A stretch of DNA of 64,000 nt from an uncultured Lachnospiraceae bacterium (GCA_902766825.1 CACXFB010000077.1:1-64000); one strand, 5' to 3'; shown: positions 38,049 through 48,230, counted from the stretch's first letter. Numbers and translations are program-made. The notes: a model not told the origin generated them from the letters alone.

Positions 38049-38870
38049 ATGAGTCAATCGTGTGACAGTAATTGTTCCCAGTGTTCAAAGGATTGTTCAT
38101 CCCGCAATAAGGAGAGCATGTTAGAACCTATGAATAAGGTAAGCAATGTTAAGAAAGTATATGGAATCGTCAGCGGAAAAGGTGGTGTCGGCAAGTCATT
38201 TGTATCCGGATACATGTCGGTTCTTATGAATAAGAAAGGATATAAGACGGCAATTATGGATGCGGATGTTACAGGTCCTTCGATACCTAAGCAGTTTGGT
38301 ATTAAGACAAAGGTGACGCAGGCCACAGATGATGGTCTGATTCCTATAGAGACCAAAGAAGGAATTAAGGTTATGTCCGTGAATCTTCTCCTTGAAAATG
38401 AGGAGGTTCCGGTTATTTGGAGAGGACCGGTTGTTGCGGGTACAGTTAAGCAGTTCTGGTCGCAGGTATGCTGGGGGGATGTTGACTATATGTTTGTGGA
38501 CATGCCTCCCGGAACTTCGGATGTGACACTTACGGTTTTTCAGTCAGTGCCGCTTGATGGAATTATAATTGTGGCATCACCGCAAGAGCTTGTATCCATG
38601 ATTGTTGCTAAGGCGGTTAACATGGCCAACAGCATGAATGTGCCGATAGTAGGAATTGTGGAGAATTACAGTTATCTTGAGTGCCCTGACTGCGGCAAGA
38701 AGATTGAGGTATTCGGAAAGAGTCATATAGAAGAAACAGCAGCGAAATTTAACCTTCCGGTGCTTGCCCGTATTCCTATTAATCCTGTGGTTGCGCAGTA
38801 TGTGGACGAAGGAAGGATTGAGGATTTAGAAGTTCCTTATCTTGATGATGTTGTGGGAGTTCTGTTATAA
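38049..38870 (+). CDS. Mrp/Nbp35 family iron-sulfur carrier ATPase
   Basis: P-loop ATPase of the Mrp/Nbp35/ApbC family, thought to carry [4Fe-4S] clusters to target proteins. The deviant Walker A is GKGGVGKS at residues 43-50. A Cys-rich N-terminus (four Cys among residues 5-16) recalls Nbp35 more than bacterial Mrp, and the C-terminal CPDCG supplies the CxxC bridging cluster. MPPGTSDVTLT is the family switch motif. The cargo is unknown; the rnf operon further on has many iron-sulfur proteins, but a link is not shown. Confidence 0.93.
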   Translation: MSQSCDSNCSQCSKDCSSRNKESMLEPMNKVSNVKKVYGIVSGKGGVGKSFVSGYMSVLMNKKGYKTAIMDADVTGPSIPKQFGIKTKVTQATDDGLIPIETKEGIKVMSVNLLLENEEVPVIWRGPVVAGTVKQFWSQVCWGDVDYMFVDMPPGTSDVTLTVFQSVPLDGIIIVASPQELVSMIVAKAVNMANSMNVPIVGIVENYSYLECPDCGKKIEVFGKSHIEETAAKFNLPVLARIPINPVVAQYVDEGRIEDLEVPYLDDVVGVLL

Positions 38871-38926
38871 AAATATTTTACATAGCATGCGGATTGAGTG
38901 TCCGCTATGTGGAAATGGTGGTTTGT

Positions 38927-40312
38927 ATGAGCGAAAACTTACATGAGCAGATTGAAAAATGCTATAGAATGGCGGATGCCATAAATGAAGCGGGGATTGC
39001 AAAAATCGGACAGCAGATGACGCTTAGGGAGACTTTAAGATATGAGTTTCTTAAGTTCATTGTGTATCTGTCATCCGGTGATGATGTCATTTTAGATGTT
39101 GAGACTAAGTTTGTTAATGAATATTTAGGCTTCAACCTTACAAGTGAGATGGCAAAACAGCTAAAAATCAGCGAGAGCATTATTCCTGAAATATACGGAA
39201 GCCAGGTGCCTGTCGGAATGAAGTATTTCGTTCTTGCCGATGCCGGCGGGAAGATGGGAAAGGATGTATATCATAACAGGAAAGCAGAGTATCTTTCAGG
39301 TGTCTATACAGAGCTTGGCAGACGTTTTATTTCCTGCAATGATAATATGTCTGAGACAGAGATTAAGTATCTTACAAGATATATGGGCATGATGGACACA
39401 TTTTTAAAGGAATACGGTCTGTACACTAGAAAGGCTACAAGACCTAATCTTGTTCCGGGAGATGTTTCGGTTGCGGTTGAAGATGAGAAGGAGCCAACGG
39501 CAGAAGAGCTTATAGAGAATCTTAATGCGCTGACGGGACTTAGCGGTGTTAAAGATGAGATTAACAGTCTTGTCAACCTGATTAAAGTTCAAAAGCTTCG
39601 TGAGAAAAACGGACTTAAGCAGACGGATGTGTCTAAACATCTTGTGTTTACGGGGAATCCGGGAACGGGTAAGACGACGGTTGCAAGAATGCTTGCTTCC
39701 ATATACAAGAGTCTCGGCGTTCTTTCAGAGGGACAGCTTGTTGAGGTTGACCGTTCAGGTCTCGTCGGAGGATTTGTTGGTCAGACTGCAATTAAGACTC
39801 AGAAGGTTATCGATTCTGCAATGGGCGGAGTGCTGTTCATAGATGAGGCCTATACGCTTAATGTCGGTAAGGGCGATAACGATTTTGGACAGGAAGCGGT
39901 TGATACGCTTCTTAAAGCAATGGAAGATAACAGGGACGAGTTGATTGTTATTGTTGCCGGTTACCCTGAACTTATGGAGGAGTTCATATCGTCAAATCCG
40001 GGTCTTAAGTCAAGATTCAGCAAGACTGTTCTGTTCGAGGATTACACTCCGGATGAGCTTATGGACATTCTTAAGAAGATGCTTAAGAAGCAGGATTATA
40101 AGATGACAGCCGGTGCGGCAAAATGTGCCAAGGAATTCTTTACAAAAAGATATGAAGAAAGAGATGATACATTTGCTAATGCGCGAGATGTGAGAAATTA
40201 TATGGAAAGAGCTGTTTCAAATCATGCAACAAGAATTGTAAATGTTAAAAATGCGAGTGAAAAGGTCCTTACTACTATTGAAAAAGCAGATGTTGAAGGA
40301 ATTGTTTTGTGA
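38927..40312 (+). CDS. AAA+ ATPase, SpoVK/CbbX-like
   Basis: AAA+ protein with an N-terminal helical domain of about 200 residues that I do not recognise, and a C-terminal ATPase of the CbbX/SpoVK type. Walker A GNPGTGKTT starts at residue 243, Walker B is GGVLFIDEAYTL, sensor-1 IVIVAGYPELM and the arginine-containing NPGLKSRFSKTV follow. SpoVK is needed in Bacillus for spore maturation; CbbX remodels Rubisco. The role here is unproven. ATG 38927 follows GGTGG at 5 bases; the frame opens at TTG 38894. A bulged hairpin (38880-38912) lies just upstream. Confidence 0.88.
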   Translation: MSENLHEQIEKCYRMADAINEAGIAKIGQQMTLRETLRYEFLKFIVYLSSGDDVILDVETKFVNEYLGFNLTSEMAKQLKISESIIPEIYGSQVPVGMKYFVLADAGGKMGKDVYHNRKAEYLSGVYTELGRRFISCNDNMSETEIKYLTRYMGMMDTFLKEYGLYTRKATRPNLVPGDVSVAVEDEKEPTAEELIENLNALTGLSGVKDEINSLVNLIKVQKLREKNGLKQTDVSKHLVFTGNPGTGKTTVARMLASIYKSLGVLSEGQLVEVDRSGLVGGFVGQTAIKTQKVIDSAMGGVLFIDEAYTLNVGKGDNDFGQEAVDTLLKAMEDNRDELIVIVAGYPELMEEFISSNPGLKSRFSKTVLFEDYTPDELMDILKKMLKKQDYKMTAGAAKCAKEFFTKRYEERDDTFANARDVRNYMERAVSNHATRIVNVKNASEKVLTTIEKADVEGIVL

Positions 40313-40437
40313 TGATAGTGTGAATGTTTTGTGAATAAGAGAGTTTTTTACTTTATGTAATTGAAAAAGTGTGTTAGAATGTCAGAGTGTATTTTAATAC
40401 ATTAATATGTAACAAATTAAATAGAAGGGAAATTGAT

Positions 40438-41766
40438 ATGAAGAAGAAGTATTTAGCTGTTCTGTTATCAACAGGAATGATTTTATCGATGACAGGATGT
40501 GATTGGTTTAAGAAGGATAAAGATAAGGATGATGATAAGAAGACTGAGCAGACTTCTGAAAACGGAAGCCAGACTGAAGAGTCAGGTACCGAAGAAGGTG
40601 ACCTTTCAGATATGGTTAAGAAGATGGAGCCTACAGTTGCACTTGGAATGCTTGACAGTCTTGCTGATTATGTAACTCTTGGTAAGTATGATGGTATTGA
40701 GTATAAGAAATATGAGACCAATGTAACTGATGAAGAGATTATGGACAATATCAAAGAGCAGGCTGCCGGTGGTGAGTTCTTTACAGAGGTTGACCGTGCT
40801 GCAAAGAAAGGTGATCATACTTATATTACTTTTACAGGTACAATAGATGGCAAGTCGGATGATAATCTTTCAAGCAAAGGGGAATCTACACATCTTGAAC
40901 TTGGTTCAGGCGCGTTTATCCCTGGATTTGAAGACGGACTTATAGGTCACAAAAAGGGAGAGACAGTTGTTCTTGACCTTACATTCCCTGATGATTACAT
41001 GCAGCCAGATTATGCAGGAAAAGATGTTCAGTTTACTGTAAACATTGATTCTGTTAAGGAACTTCCTGAGATTAATGATGCATTTATCAAAGAACACTTC
41101 GGTAAGACTGCTAAAGATGATCCAACTTACGGTAAGGAATGGAATACTCTTGAGGATGCAAAAAAGGAAGTAAAAGAATCTCTTATTTCACAGAAGGAAT
41201 CACAGGTTGAGAATTATCAGATTCAGGATATTGTATCAGCTCTTATTGACGGATGTGAATTCAAGGATCTTCCACAGGATTATGTAGATGAGTACGTTAA
41301 CGCATCAATTGAAGAGTATGAGCAGTATGCTACGGCGTATAGCATGGATCCTAAAGAGTTTATAAAGATGTACTTTGGTGTATCTTATGAAGAGTTCGAG
41401 GAGCAGTGCAAGTCATATGCCAAGGAATGTGTAAAAGAAGATATTGCTATGTGGGCAGTTGCCAAGAAGGAAGGCATAGAGCTTACTGATGAAGAGTATG
41501 AGAAGAGAATTAATGAGTTATTTGATACTTACAAGACTCAGTATGGATATGATGAGGTGTCACAGTTTGTTGAGACAAACGGTGGAGAGGATACAGTAAA
41601 ATTCAGACTTACTCTTATTCTTGCAAGAGAATGGCTTGTTGAGCATGCAGTGGAAAAAGGTTCATATGCTGACAGAGATGAGTATATAAAGACACTTCCA
41701 TGGTATGATAAGGACGATAAGGCTTCTGATGATGAAGCAAAAGATGCTACAAAAGATGCGCAGTAA
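40438..41766 (+). CDS. Trigger-factor-like lipoprotein (FKBP isomerase)
   Basis: A lipoprotein relative of trigger factor. The signal peptide ends in the lipobox SMTGC with Cys21, and an Asp/Lys/Glu-rich linker follows. An FKBP peptidyl-prolyl isomerase domain (GDHTYITFTGTIDG, FIPGFEDGLIGHKKGE, LTFPDDYMQPDYAGKDVQFTV) is followed by the helical C-terminal chaperone arms of trigger factor. The ribosome-binding N-domain is missing, in keeping with an extracytoplasmic folding factor. ATG 40438 follows AGAAGGGAAA; the frame opens at 40387. Single-gene unit with its own terminator. Confidence 0.9.
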   Translation: MKKKYLAVLLSTGMILSMTGCDWFKKDKDKDDDKKTEQTSENGSQTEESGTEEGDLSDMVKKMEPTVALGMLDSLADYVTLGKYDGIEYKKYETNVTDEEIMDNIKEQAAGGEFFTEVDRAAKKGDHTYITFTGTIDGKSDDNLSSKGESTHLELGSGAFIPGFEDGLIGHKKGETVVLDLTFPDDYMQPDYAGKDVQFTVNIDSVKELPEINDAFIKEHFGKTAKDDPTYGKEWNTLEDAKKEVKESLISQKESQVENYQIQDIVSALIDGCEFKDLPQDYVDEYVNASIEEYEQYATAYSMDPKEFIKMYFGVSYEEFEEQCKSYAKECVKEDIAMWAVAKKEGIELTDEEYEKRINELFDTYKTQYGYDEVSQFVETNGGEDTVKFRLTLILAREWLVEHAVEKGSYADRDEYIKTLPWYDKDDKASDDEAKDATKDAQ

Positions 41767-41800
41767 TTGGTAATTGTGTGCATGTAATATTTTTTGAAAC

Positions 41801-41834
41801 AAAGGGAAGTGTCGCTTATTGACACTTCCTTTTT
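41801..41834 (+). terminator. Terminator of the trigger-factor-like gene
   Basis: GGAAGTGTC (41805-41813) with GACACTTCC (41821-41829), loop of 7, then TTTTT; A3 before the stem extends the pairing. Confidence 0.88.
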
Positions 41835-41910
41835 AGGGTAGTAAGATAAAGTGGTGAATAAAACGAAAAGATGCTAAAGAAAAGCACCGTATTACAAGGA
41901 GGCAATAATC

Positions 41911-42942
41911 ATGGAAAAAGCTAATATCGATTGGGGAAGCTTAGGATTTGCTTACCAACCAACTAATGCAAGATATGTATCTGATTTTAAAGATGGTGCA
42001 TGGGATGAAGGAAGATTAACAGAGGATGATAAAGTTGTTATCAGCGAGTGCGCAGGTGTTCTTCAGTATGCTCAGACATGTTTTGAAGGTCTTAAGGCAT
42101 ATACTACTGAGGATGGAAGAATTGTTACATTCCGTCCGGAACTTAATGCACAGAGAATGGTTGATTCAGCTAAGAGACTTGAGATGCCAGTATTTCCGGA
42201 AGATAGATTTGTGGAGGCTGTTGACCAGGTTGTTAAGGCAAATGCAGCATTTGTTCCACCATATGGTTCAGGAGCAACACTTTACATCAGACCATATATG
42301 TTTGGTAGCTCACCTGTAATCGGTGTTAAACCGGCACAGGAATATCAGTTCAGAGTTTTCTCTACACCAGTTGGACCATACTTTAAGGGCGGCGCTAAGC
42401 CTATAACAATTAAGGTTAGTGATTTTGATCGTGCGGCACCTAATGGAACAGGACATATCAAGGCAGGACTTAACTATGCAATGAGTCTTCATGCAATCGT
42501 TACTGCTCATGATGAAGGATATGCAGAGAATATGTATCTTGATGCTGCAACAAGAACTAAAGTTGAAGAGACAGGTGGAGCTAACTTCTTATTCGTAACT
42601 AAGGACGGTAAGATTGTAACACCTAAGTCATCAAGTATTCTTCCATCAATCACTAGAAGATCACTTATGATTGTTGCAAAGGAATATCTTGGACTTGAAG
42701 TTGAGCACAGAGAAGTATTATTTGATGAAGTTAAAGACTTTGCAGAGTGCGGACTTTGTGGTACAGCAGCTGTTATCTCGCCTGTTGGTAAGATTGTTGA
42801 CCATGGCAAGGAGATTTGCTTCCCTGCAGGAATGGAAGAGATGGGACCTGTTACTAAGAAGCTTTATGAGACACTTACAGGAATCCAGATGGGACACATC
42901 GAAGACAAGCTTGGATGGTTACATGAGATTAAATGCGATTAA
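41911..42942 (+). CDS. ilvE: Branched-chain amino acid aminotransferase
   Basis: Fold-type IV PLP enzyme that transfers amino groups between 2-oxoglutarate/glutamate and Leu, Ile and Val. The PLP lysine is in the KAGLNYAMSLHA region, VEETGGANFLFV is the family segment, and GLCGTAAVISPVG binds the cofactor phosphate. The 343 residues and the start NIDWGSLGFAYQPTNARYV are typical of the longer BCAT2-like class. AAGGAGG precedes ATG 41911. Monocistronic, with terminators on both sides. Confidence 0.96.
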   Translation: MEKANIDWGSLGFAYQPTNARYVSDFKDGAWDEGRLTEDDKVVISECAGVLQYAQTCFEGLKAYTTEDGRIVTFRPELNAQRMVDSAKRLEMPVFPEDRFVEAVDQVVKANAAFVPPYGSGATLYIRPYMFGSSPVIGVKPAQEYQFRVFSTPVGPYFKGGAKPITIKVSDFDRAAPNGTGHIKAGLNYAMSLHAIVTAHDEGYAENMYLDAATRTKVEETGGANFLFVTKDGKIVTPKSSSILPSITRRSLMIVAKEYLGLEVEHREVLFDEVKDFAECGLCGTAAVISPVGKIVDHGKEICFPAGMEEMGPVTKKLYETLTGIQMGHIEDKLGWLHEIKCD

Positions 42943-42995
42943 TTGACGCTTTTATAATTCGGTACATTAATAACATAATACAATGAATATTATGT

Positions 42996-43032
42996 GGGAC
43001 TGCATGAAGATTATGCATGCAGTCCCTTTTTT
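42996..43032 (+). terminator. Terminator of ilvE
   Basis: GGGACTGCATG (42996-43006) pairs over 11 bp with CATGCAGTCCC (43016-43026), followed by TTTTTT. Confidence 0.92.
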
Positions 43033-43083
43033 AAAAATTTGATACCGGGGTTTTGGTTTTTTTGACTTGCGAAAGGACAGTTT

Positions 43084-46000
43084 ATGACAAAAAGAAATTA
43101 TAAAATAAAATTGGCAGCTCTCGTATTGGCATGTAGTATGCCAATGCAGTTTTTAGATAATCCAAAGATTGTCAGAGCGGATGAGAATAAGATAATATTA
43201 AATCAGGATTTAACAAATGGCACGCTTTTTGACGACAAAAACGAACAAAAAAATGGCGAAACAGATGGTTTTATCACTAAAGTGAGTGATGAAATTGGAG
43301 ATAAGGAAAATGCTGTCGAACTGCCCGGTAACATAGGGATTGTTGAGGGGAAAGTCAGAAAAGGCAGCGATTTTATTGATATAGATGAAACTCTTCTTGG
43401 AGATAACGGGCAGACATCACAAGATGGACAGGATAATACGGATGAGGAAAGTGAACTTCCTTCTTATTATAGTAGTGTTGATAATAACGTAATAACGCAG
43501 GTGAAGGATCAGGGGAACTATGGAACGTGTTGGGCTTTTGCCACAGTTGCGTGCGTAGAATCCAATATGATAAAGAAAGGAATATCCAAAGCACCTGCAA
43601 CGGATTTGTCTGAGATGCATCTTGCATATTTTACATATTATCCTGCACCGGATCCGCTTGGGAATACTGCTAACGATGGTGCATATCCGCAGTATTTTAG
43701 TGATGAGTATCTGACGGTAGGCGGTAACTTTTATATGTCAATGTCAACTCTTGCAAACTGGATGGGAGTTGTTGATGAAAGTACAGTACCTTACGGTGAT
43801 ACAAATGCGATAGACAACAGTAAAGCATACGATATGGATGTGGCACATCTTGAAAATGCGATAATGGTGCCTTTTGAGAAAAAAGAAACGATTAAGAAAT
43901 ATATTATGGAATATGGTTGCGGTGGTACAAGTTATTCATCTTATTCCGAATATTATGGAATTGGACAATATAATTATTATCATCCGTATATTGAAGAAAA
44001 TGGAGTAAAAGTAATTAATGGGGATGCTCATGCTGTAACGATTGTTGGCTGGGACGATAATTATAAGGCAAGTAATTTTAGAAAAAAGCCATCAGAGGAT
44101 GGAGCATGGCTTATTAAGAACAGCTGGGGAACATCAAGCAATGATGCAGGTTACTTCTGGTTATCGTATAGTGACGAATCATTGGATGATGATGTGACTT
44201 TTTTTGATATAGGGAAAGCTGATAACTATGACAGGCAGTATCAGTATGATGGAACGATATCAAGAAATCTTCTATATTATATGGATGATTATGATGAATA
44301 TGAGACAACAGCTGCTAATGTATTTGTTTCAGAGTCAGCGGAATTGTTACAGGCTGTTTCGTTTTACACATATTCAGATGACAATGCGTATAAAGTAAGA
44401 ATATATACAGACTTAGAGGATGATGATAATCCGGTAGCCGGTAATCTTGATGAGTATGACGTTATGTCAGGAACAGCTGAGTTCTCGGGATATCACACAA
44501 TAAAATTAAATCGCGATATAATTTTAGAAGCTGGAGAACGCTTCGCGGTTGTTGTTACATTAAAATCATCAGATAAAGGTAATGCTAAGTTTCCTTTTGA
44601 ATACCACCCTTTTATAAATGATAAAGACGAAGAAGATACTGATAATGAGAATGCTAACGGTTCAAGTGCACTCAGAGGCGAGAGCTTTGTGGTTGAAAAA
44701 GAACATGGTGAAGAAGCTTTTATTGATGTGAAGGATTATACAGGTCTAAAGAATTCGAATGCCAGAATTAAAGCATTTACAAAAGTGTTAGACGAACCTA
44801 CAGAAACAAAGGTTGCTGTTGGATATAAGGTTATAGAGGAACCAAAAAGAACTATCTATTATTATGGTTTTAGTCAAAAAGCTGACTTTACCGGATTTAA
44901 GTTGAAGATTATATATTCTGACGGAAGCAATGAGATAATAGAAAAGGGTTTTGAAGAAACGACAATAGCTTGCGACAAGACGGGAGATACAACGGTAAAC
45001 ATCATATATAAGGATAAAACACTGGGAAATATAGAATATAAATACAGTGTGTACGTGGATGCAGGAGATAGTATTTCTGTAGAGAAATATCCTGGGTATG
45101 TTACAAAAGGAGCCAAACTTTCTGATGGGCAGTTTCGAATAAAAGTAACTTTTAAAGATGGAGTGGTAAAGACGGTTCCGTTTTCTAAGTGCAGTATTAG
45201 GGGGTACAATGAGAACTCAAGTGGTGGTTATTCTTCAAATGTGTTGTATGGTGATTCTGCTCACATGGTGATGAGCCTTCCCTTTTTCATAATCGCCTTG
45301 GCGATAGATAAGCCGGTTGTGGCTCGGGTGGATTATAACCATATAAATGTAAGCTGGAAAAGTGACATTTCTTTAGATAAGTATGATTTGTACAGGGTGG
45401 ATGTTGAAACATCGGCTGTAAAGAAGGTTGCTACGGTAAAAGGAAAGTCCTACAAAGATACTGTCGTAACAGGAAAGAATTACAGGTATTATGTCCGTCC
45501 ATCTGTAGAGATGTTAATGGATGATGGGGGAATTGTAAGTGCGTCGAGTGCCAAGAGCAATGCTGTGCGAAGTGTCCTTGGTTATGCTGATATAAAAAGT
45601 GCGGTGAATCTTTCATATAATACTAACAGGATAACATGGAATAAGACAAGCGGTGCTAACGGATACAGCATTTACAGAAAGATTAGTGGCGGAAAGTATT
45701 CGCTTATTGCGACTGTAACCGGTAATGGTACAGTTACCTATACTGATAAAAAGGCCGTGACCGGAAAAAGATACGTATATACTGTAAGGGCTTATAGGAA
45801 TGTGAACGGCGTCAAAGTCTACGGTGGCTACAGGACGTCTAAGAGTGTGCTTACAAAGCTTGGCACACCTGTGATTAGCAGTGCAAGAAGCGTAGCTAAA
45901 AAAGCGGTGCTTACGTGGAAAAAGGTTGCAGGTGCGGTCAGATATGAGGTATATTATTCCACATCGAAAAACGGCACATATAAGAAGATGGCTACTGTAT

Positions 46001-46140
46001 ATGCTGGAGGGTTAAAATATACGAGCAGGCAGCTTGTAAAAGGAAAATACTATTATTTTAAAGTGAGAGCATATAAAATAATAGGAGGAAAGAACGTATA
46101 CAGCAGCTTTTCTGCAATAAAAGCAATAAAAATATCATAA
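43084..46140 (+). CDS. Secreted papain-family (C1A) protease, multidomain
   Basis: A 1018-residue exported cysteine protease. The signal peptide covers about residues 1-32. A propeptide-like acidic region is followed by the peptidase C1 domain, with catalytic Cys149 (YGTCWAF), His316 (GDAHAVTIVGW) and Asn346 (KNSWG). A lectin-like domain (about 380-540) follows. Then come two bacterial Ig-like domains (about 570-735) and three fibronectin type III-like repeats (about 745-1018). There is no LPXTG or transmembrane end, so it is secreted or held by non-covalent binding. AAAGGACAG precedes ATG 43084. A role in degrading host or dietary proteins is inferred. Confidence 0.92.
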   Translation: MTKRNYKIKLAALVLACSMPMQFLDNPKIVRADENKIILNQDLTNGTLFDDKNEQKNGETDGFITKVSDEIGDKENAVELPGNIGIVEGKVRKGSDFIDIDETLLGDNGQTSQDGQDNTDEESELPSYYSSVDNNVITQVKDQGNYGTCWAFATVACVESNMIKKGISKAPATDLSEMHLAYFTYYPAPDPLGNTANDGAYPQYFSDEYLTVGGNFYMSMSTLANWMGVVDESTVPYGDTNAIDNSKAYDMDVAHLENAIMVPFEKKETIKKYIMEYGCGGTSYSSYSEYYGIGQYNYYHPYIEENGVKVINGDAHAVTIVGWDDNYKASNFRKKPSEDGAWLIKNSWGTSSNDAGYFWLSYSDESLDDDVTFFDIGKADNYDRQYQYDGTISRNLLYYMDDYDEYETTAANVFVSESAELLQAVSFYTYSDDNAYKVRIYTDLEDDDNPVAGNLDEYDVMSGTAEFSGYHTIKLNRDIILEAGERFAVVVTLKSSDKGNAKFPFEYHPFINDKDEEDTDNENANGSSALRGESFVVEKEHGEEAFIDVKDYTGLKNSNARIKAFTKVLDEPTETKVAVGYKVIEEPKRTIYYYGFSQKADFTGFKLKIIYSDGSNEIIEKGFEETTIACDKTGDTTVNIIYKDKTLGNIEYKYSVYVDAGDSISVEKYPGYVTKGAKLSDGQFRIKVTFKDGVVKTVPFSKCSIRGYNENSSGGYSSNVLYGDSAHMVMSLPFFIIALAIDKPVVARVDYNHINVSWKSDISLDKYDLYRVDVETSAVKKVATVKGKSYKDTVVTGKNYRYYVRPSVEMLMDDGGIVSASSAKSNAVRSVLGYADIKSAVNLSYNTNRITWNKTSGANGYSIYRKISGGKYSLIATVTGNGTVTYTDKKAVTGKRYVYTVRAYRNVNGVKVYGGYRTSKSVLTKLGTPVISSARSVAKKAVLTWKKVAGAVRYEVYYSTSKNGTYKKMATVYAGGLKYTSRQLVKGKYYYFKVRAYKIIGGKNVYSSFSAIKAIKIS

Positions 46141-46154
46141 CGGAGGACTGAAAA

Positions 46155-46751
46155 ATGGAATTTTCAAAAGGATACATTGTACCTTTCCCTGAAAAAATTG
46201 AAAAAGGATATGTTATTGAGGAGAATTGTGTAACTGCCAATATTGATAATGAAGATATTGACGGAGTGATAATGGATTTTGTGGAACTCATTGATGAACC
46301 TATGTATATAGGAATACATGTACCTCTTGATGAAGAAGAGGAGCTTAAGTTAAGACAGGACGATGCGGATTCTTTCCATGAGAAAGTGTACTATCTTGAT
46401 AACTGTAACCGCGAGGACATGCGCCTTATAATTGATACTTTTATGGAGGTGCTTGTAAATGATGGAATGTCCAAGTTTGTAATTGCATCGCATAAAACCG
46501 GAGATGAGATGTTTGTCCAGAAATATAATGTAGTAACATTTTTCTCGGATGATACATTAAAGATTGAAGATATATTAAGGAAATGGGGATGCGACAAGAA
46601 GAAGGAACTTGTTGTGGCACAGGATACTTTTACGGAGGAAAATCCGGGCATGTGTACAACATACGAAAATGAGGATGGAATAAATATTTATGACCTGATT
46701 GATGCGCTTACCCAGTCGGGAATGTATGCCGGAGAGATAATAGAGGCATAG
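46155..46751 (+). CDS. Conserved hypothetical protein, 198 aa
   Basis: Not recognised. An acidic, soluble protein with no signal peptide. Mixed strands and helices (YIVPFPEKIEKGYVIEENC, EVLVNDGMSKFVIASHKTGDEMFVQKYNVVTFF) suggest a small alpha/beta fold. CGGAGG precedes ATG 46155, 14 bases after the protease stop, so it may share that transcript. Confidence 0.72.
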   Translation: MEFSKGYIVPFPEKIEKGYVIEENCVTANIDNEDIDGVIMDFVELIDEPMYIGIHVPLDEEEELKLRQDDADSFHEKVYYLDNCNREDMRLIIDTFMEVLVNDGMSKFVIASHKTGDEMFVQKYNVVTFFSDDTLKIEDILRKWGCDKKKELVVAQDTFTEENPGMCTTYENEDGINIYDLIDALTQSGMYAGEIIEA

Positions 46752-46779
46752 ATTATTTCAGTTATTTTTTTAATTCAGG

Positions 46780-46808
46780 TTGAAAAAAATCAATAATTAT
46801 TTTATACT
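46780..46808 (+). promoter_or_regulatory. Promoter of the OFA transporter gene
   Basis: TTGAAA (46780-46785), 17 bases, TATACT (46803-46808), about 50 bases before the ATG. Confidence 0.65.
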
Positions 46809-46859
46809 TATAAAGTTTGATGGGTAAAATCGCCCAATTCATTTTAGGAGGATTTAAAA

Positions 46860-48206
46860 ATGGAAGGACAAAAGAGCGGCGGATGGCGCACAAATAAATG
46901 GATACGTGCAGCTATACCGGCATTGTTGCTGCACTGCAGTATTGGTACAGTTTATTGTTGGTCAGTTTTCAGTCAGGAAATATCTGATCATATAGGATTT
47001 TCAAAGAGTGCAGTTGAGTGGGCATTCAGTTTTGCAATATTCTTCTTGGGAATGTCAGCTGCATTTTTAGGAAATGTTGTTGAGAGAGATATTCATAAGT
47101 CTTCTCTTATAGCAACAATATGTTTTGCATCAGGTATGGCACTTACAGGATTCTTTATCTGGTATGGTGGTAATCACCACGGAAGTAAGCTTGCTCTTAT
47201 TGGAATATATTTAAGCTATGGATTTATCATGGGTGTCGGACTTGGAACAGGATACCTTTCACCGGTTAAGACACTTATGCTTTGGTTCCAGGATAAGAAG
47301 GGTCTTGCTACAGGACTTGCAGTTGCAGGTTTCGGTGCTGCTAAAGCTATCGCAAGCCCAATTATGACTAAGCTTTTAAAGATTGACGGCGGAATCTATA
47401 AGATGTTCTGGATTCTCGCATGTGTATATTTTGTAATGATGTTTGTTGGACACCTTCTTTTAAAGAAGCCTGAGGGATGGCATGAGCCTGCTGCAGGTGA
47501 TAAGAAGCCTGGTATCATTGAGACAATCAAGACTAAGAAGATTACTAACTATATTGGTATCTGGGTAATGTTCTATATCAACATCACATGCGGTCTTGCA
47601 CTTATCTCACAGGAGAAAGCAATTGTTAAGTGTATCGGACTTGCAGCAGCTGCAGGAACTATTTCTTCTATATCAGCAATCTTTAATGCAGGTGGACGTC
47701 TTGGATTCTCTGCATGGGCTGATAAGCTTAAGGACAGAAATACAATCTACAAACTTATCTTTATACTCTCTATAACAAGTACAGCACTTGTTATGGTTAC
47801 ATCAGGTATTAAGAAGGGTGACGAAAGCACTGCTTTAGTAATTCTTGTTCTTGCACTCATCTTCATTGTAAATGCAGGATACGGCGGTGGTTTCTCTAAC
47901 GTACCTACACTTCTTTCAGACCACTACGGAATGGGAAGCATCAGTGCAATTCACGGAATTACACTTTCTGCATGGGCGTTTGCAGGACTTACAGGTAACC
48001 AGATGGCAACATTTATCGTTAACCACACAGGTAAGTTTGAAAGCCATGGTATAGATAAAGCGACAGGTAAAGAGATTTTACTTAACCCACAGGGTTATCA
48101 GAATGTGCTTTACGCAACAATCGCACTTTATATAATTGCACTTCTTCTTTCATTATTCTTTGTTCAAAAGAGCGGAAAGGCTTTAGAAGCTAAGAAAGCA
48201 GAATAA
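46860..48206 (+). CDS. OFA family MFS transporter
   Basis: A 448-residue major facilitator with 12 predicted membrane segments. Family features are the N-terminal PALLLHCSIGTVYCWSVFSQEI and the loop YLSPVKTLMLWFQDKKGLATGLAVAGFGAAKAIASP, typical of oxalate/formate antiporter-type MFS proteins. The true substrate (a small carboxylate such as formate, oxalate or pyruvate) cannot be read from sequence. TTTAGGAGG precedes ATG 46860. It has its own promoter, and a large inverted repeat follows the gene. Confidence 0.93.
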   Translation: MEGQKSGGWRTNKWIRAAIPALLLHCSIGTVYCWSVFSQEISDHIGFSKSAVEWAFSFAIFFLGMSAAFLGNVVERDIHKSSLIATICFASGMALTGFFIWYGGNHHGSKLALIGIYLSYGFIMGVGLGTGYLSPVKTLMLWFQDKKGLATGLAVAGFGAAKAIASPIMTKLLKIDGGIYKMFWILACVYFVMMFVGHLLLKKPEGWHEPAAGDKKPGIIETIKTKKITNYIGIWVMFYINITCGLALISQEKAIVKCIGLAAAAGTISSISAIFNAGGRLGFSAWADKLKDRNTIYKLIFILSITSTALVMVTSGIKKGDESTALVILVLALIFIVNAGYGGGFSNVPTLLSDHYGMGSISAIHGITLSAWAFAGLTGNQMATFIVNHTGKFESHGIDKATGKEILLNPQGYQNVLYATIALYIIALLLSLFFVQKSGKALEAKKAE

Positions 48207-48230
48207 GATTTTAGAATTTGAAAAGAAACA

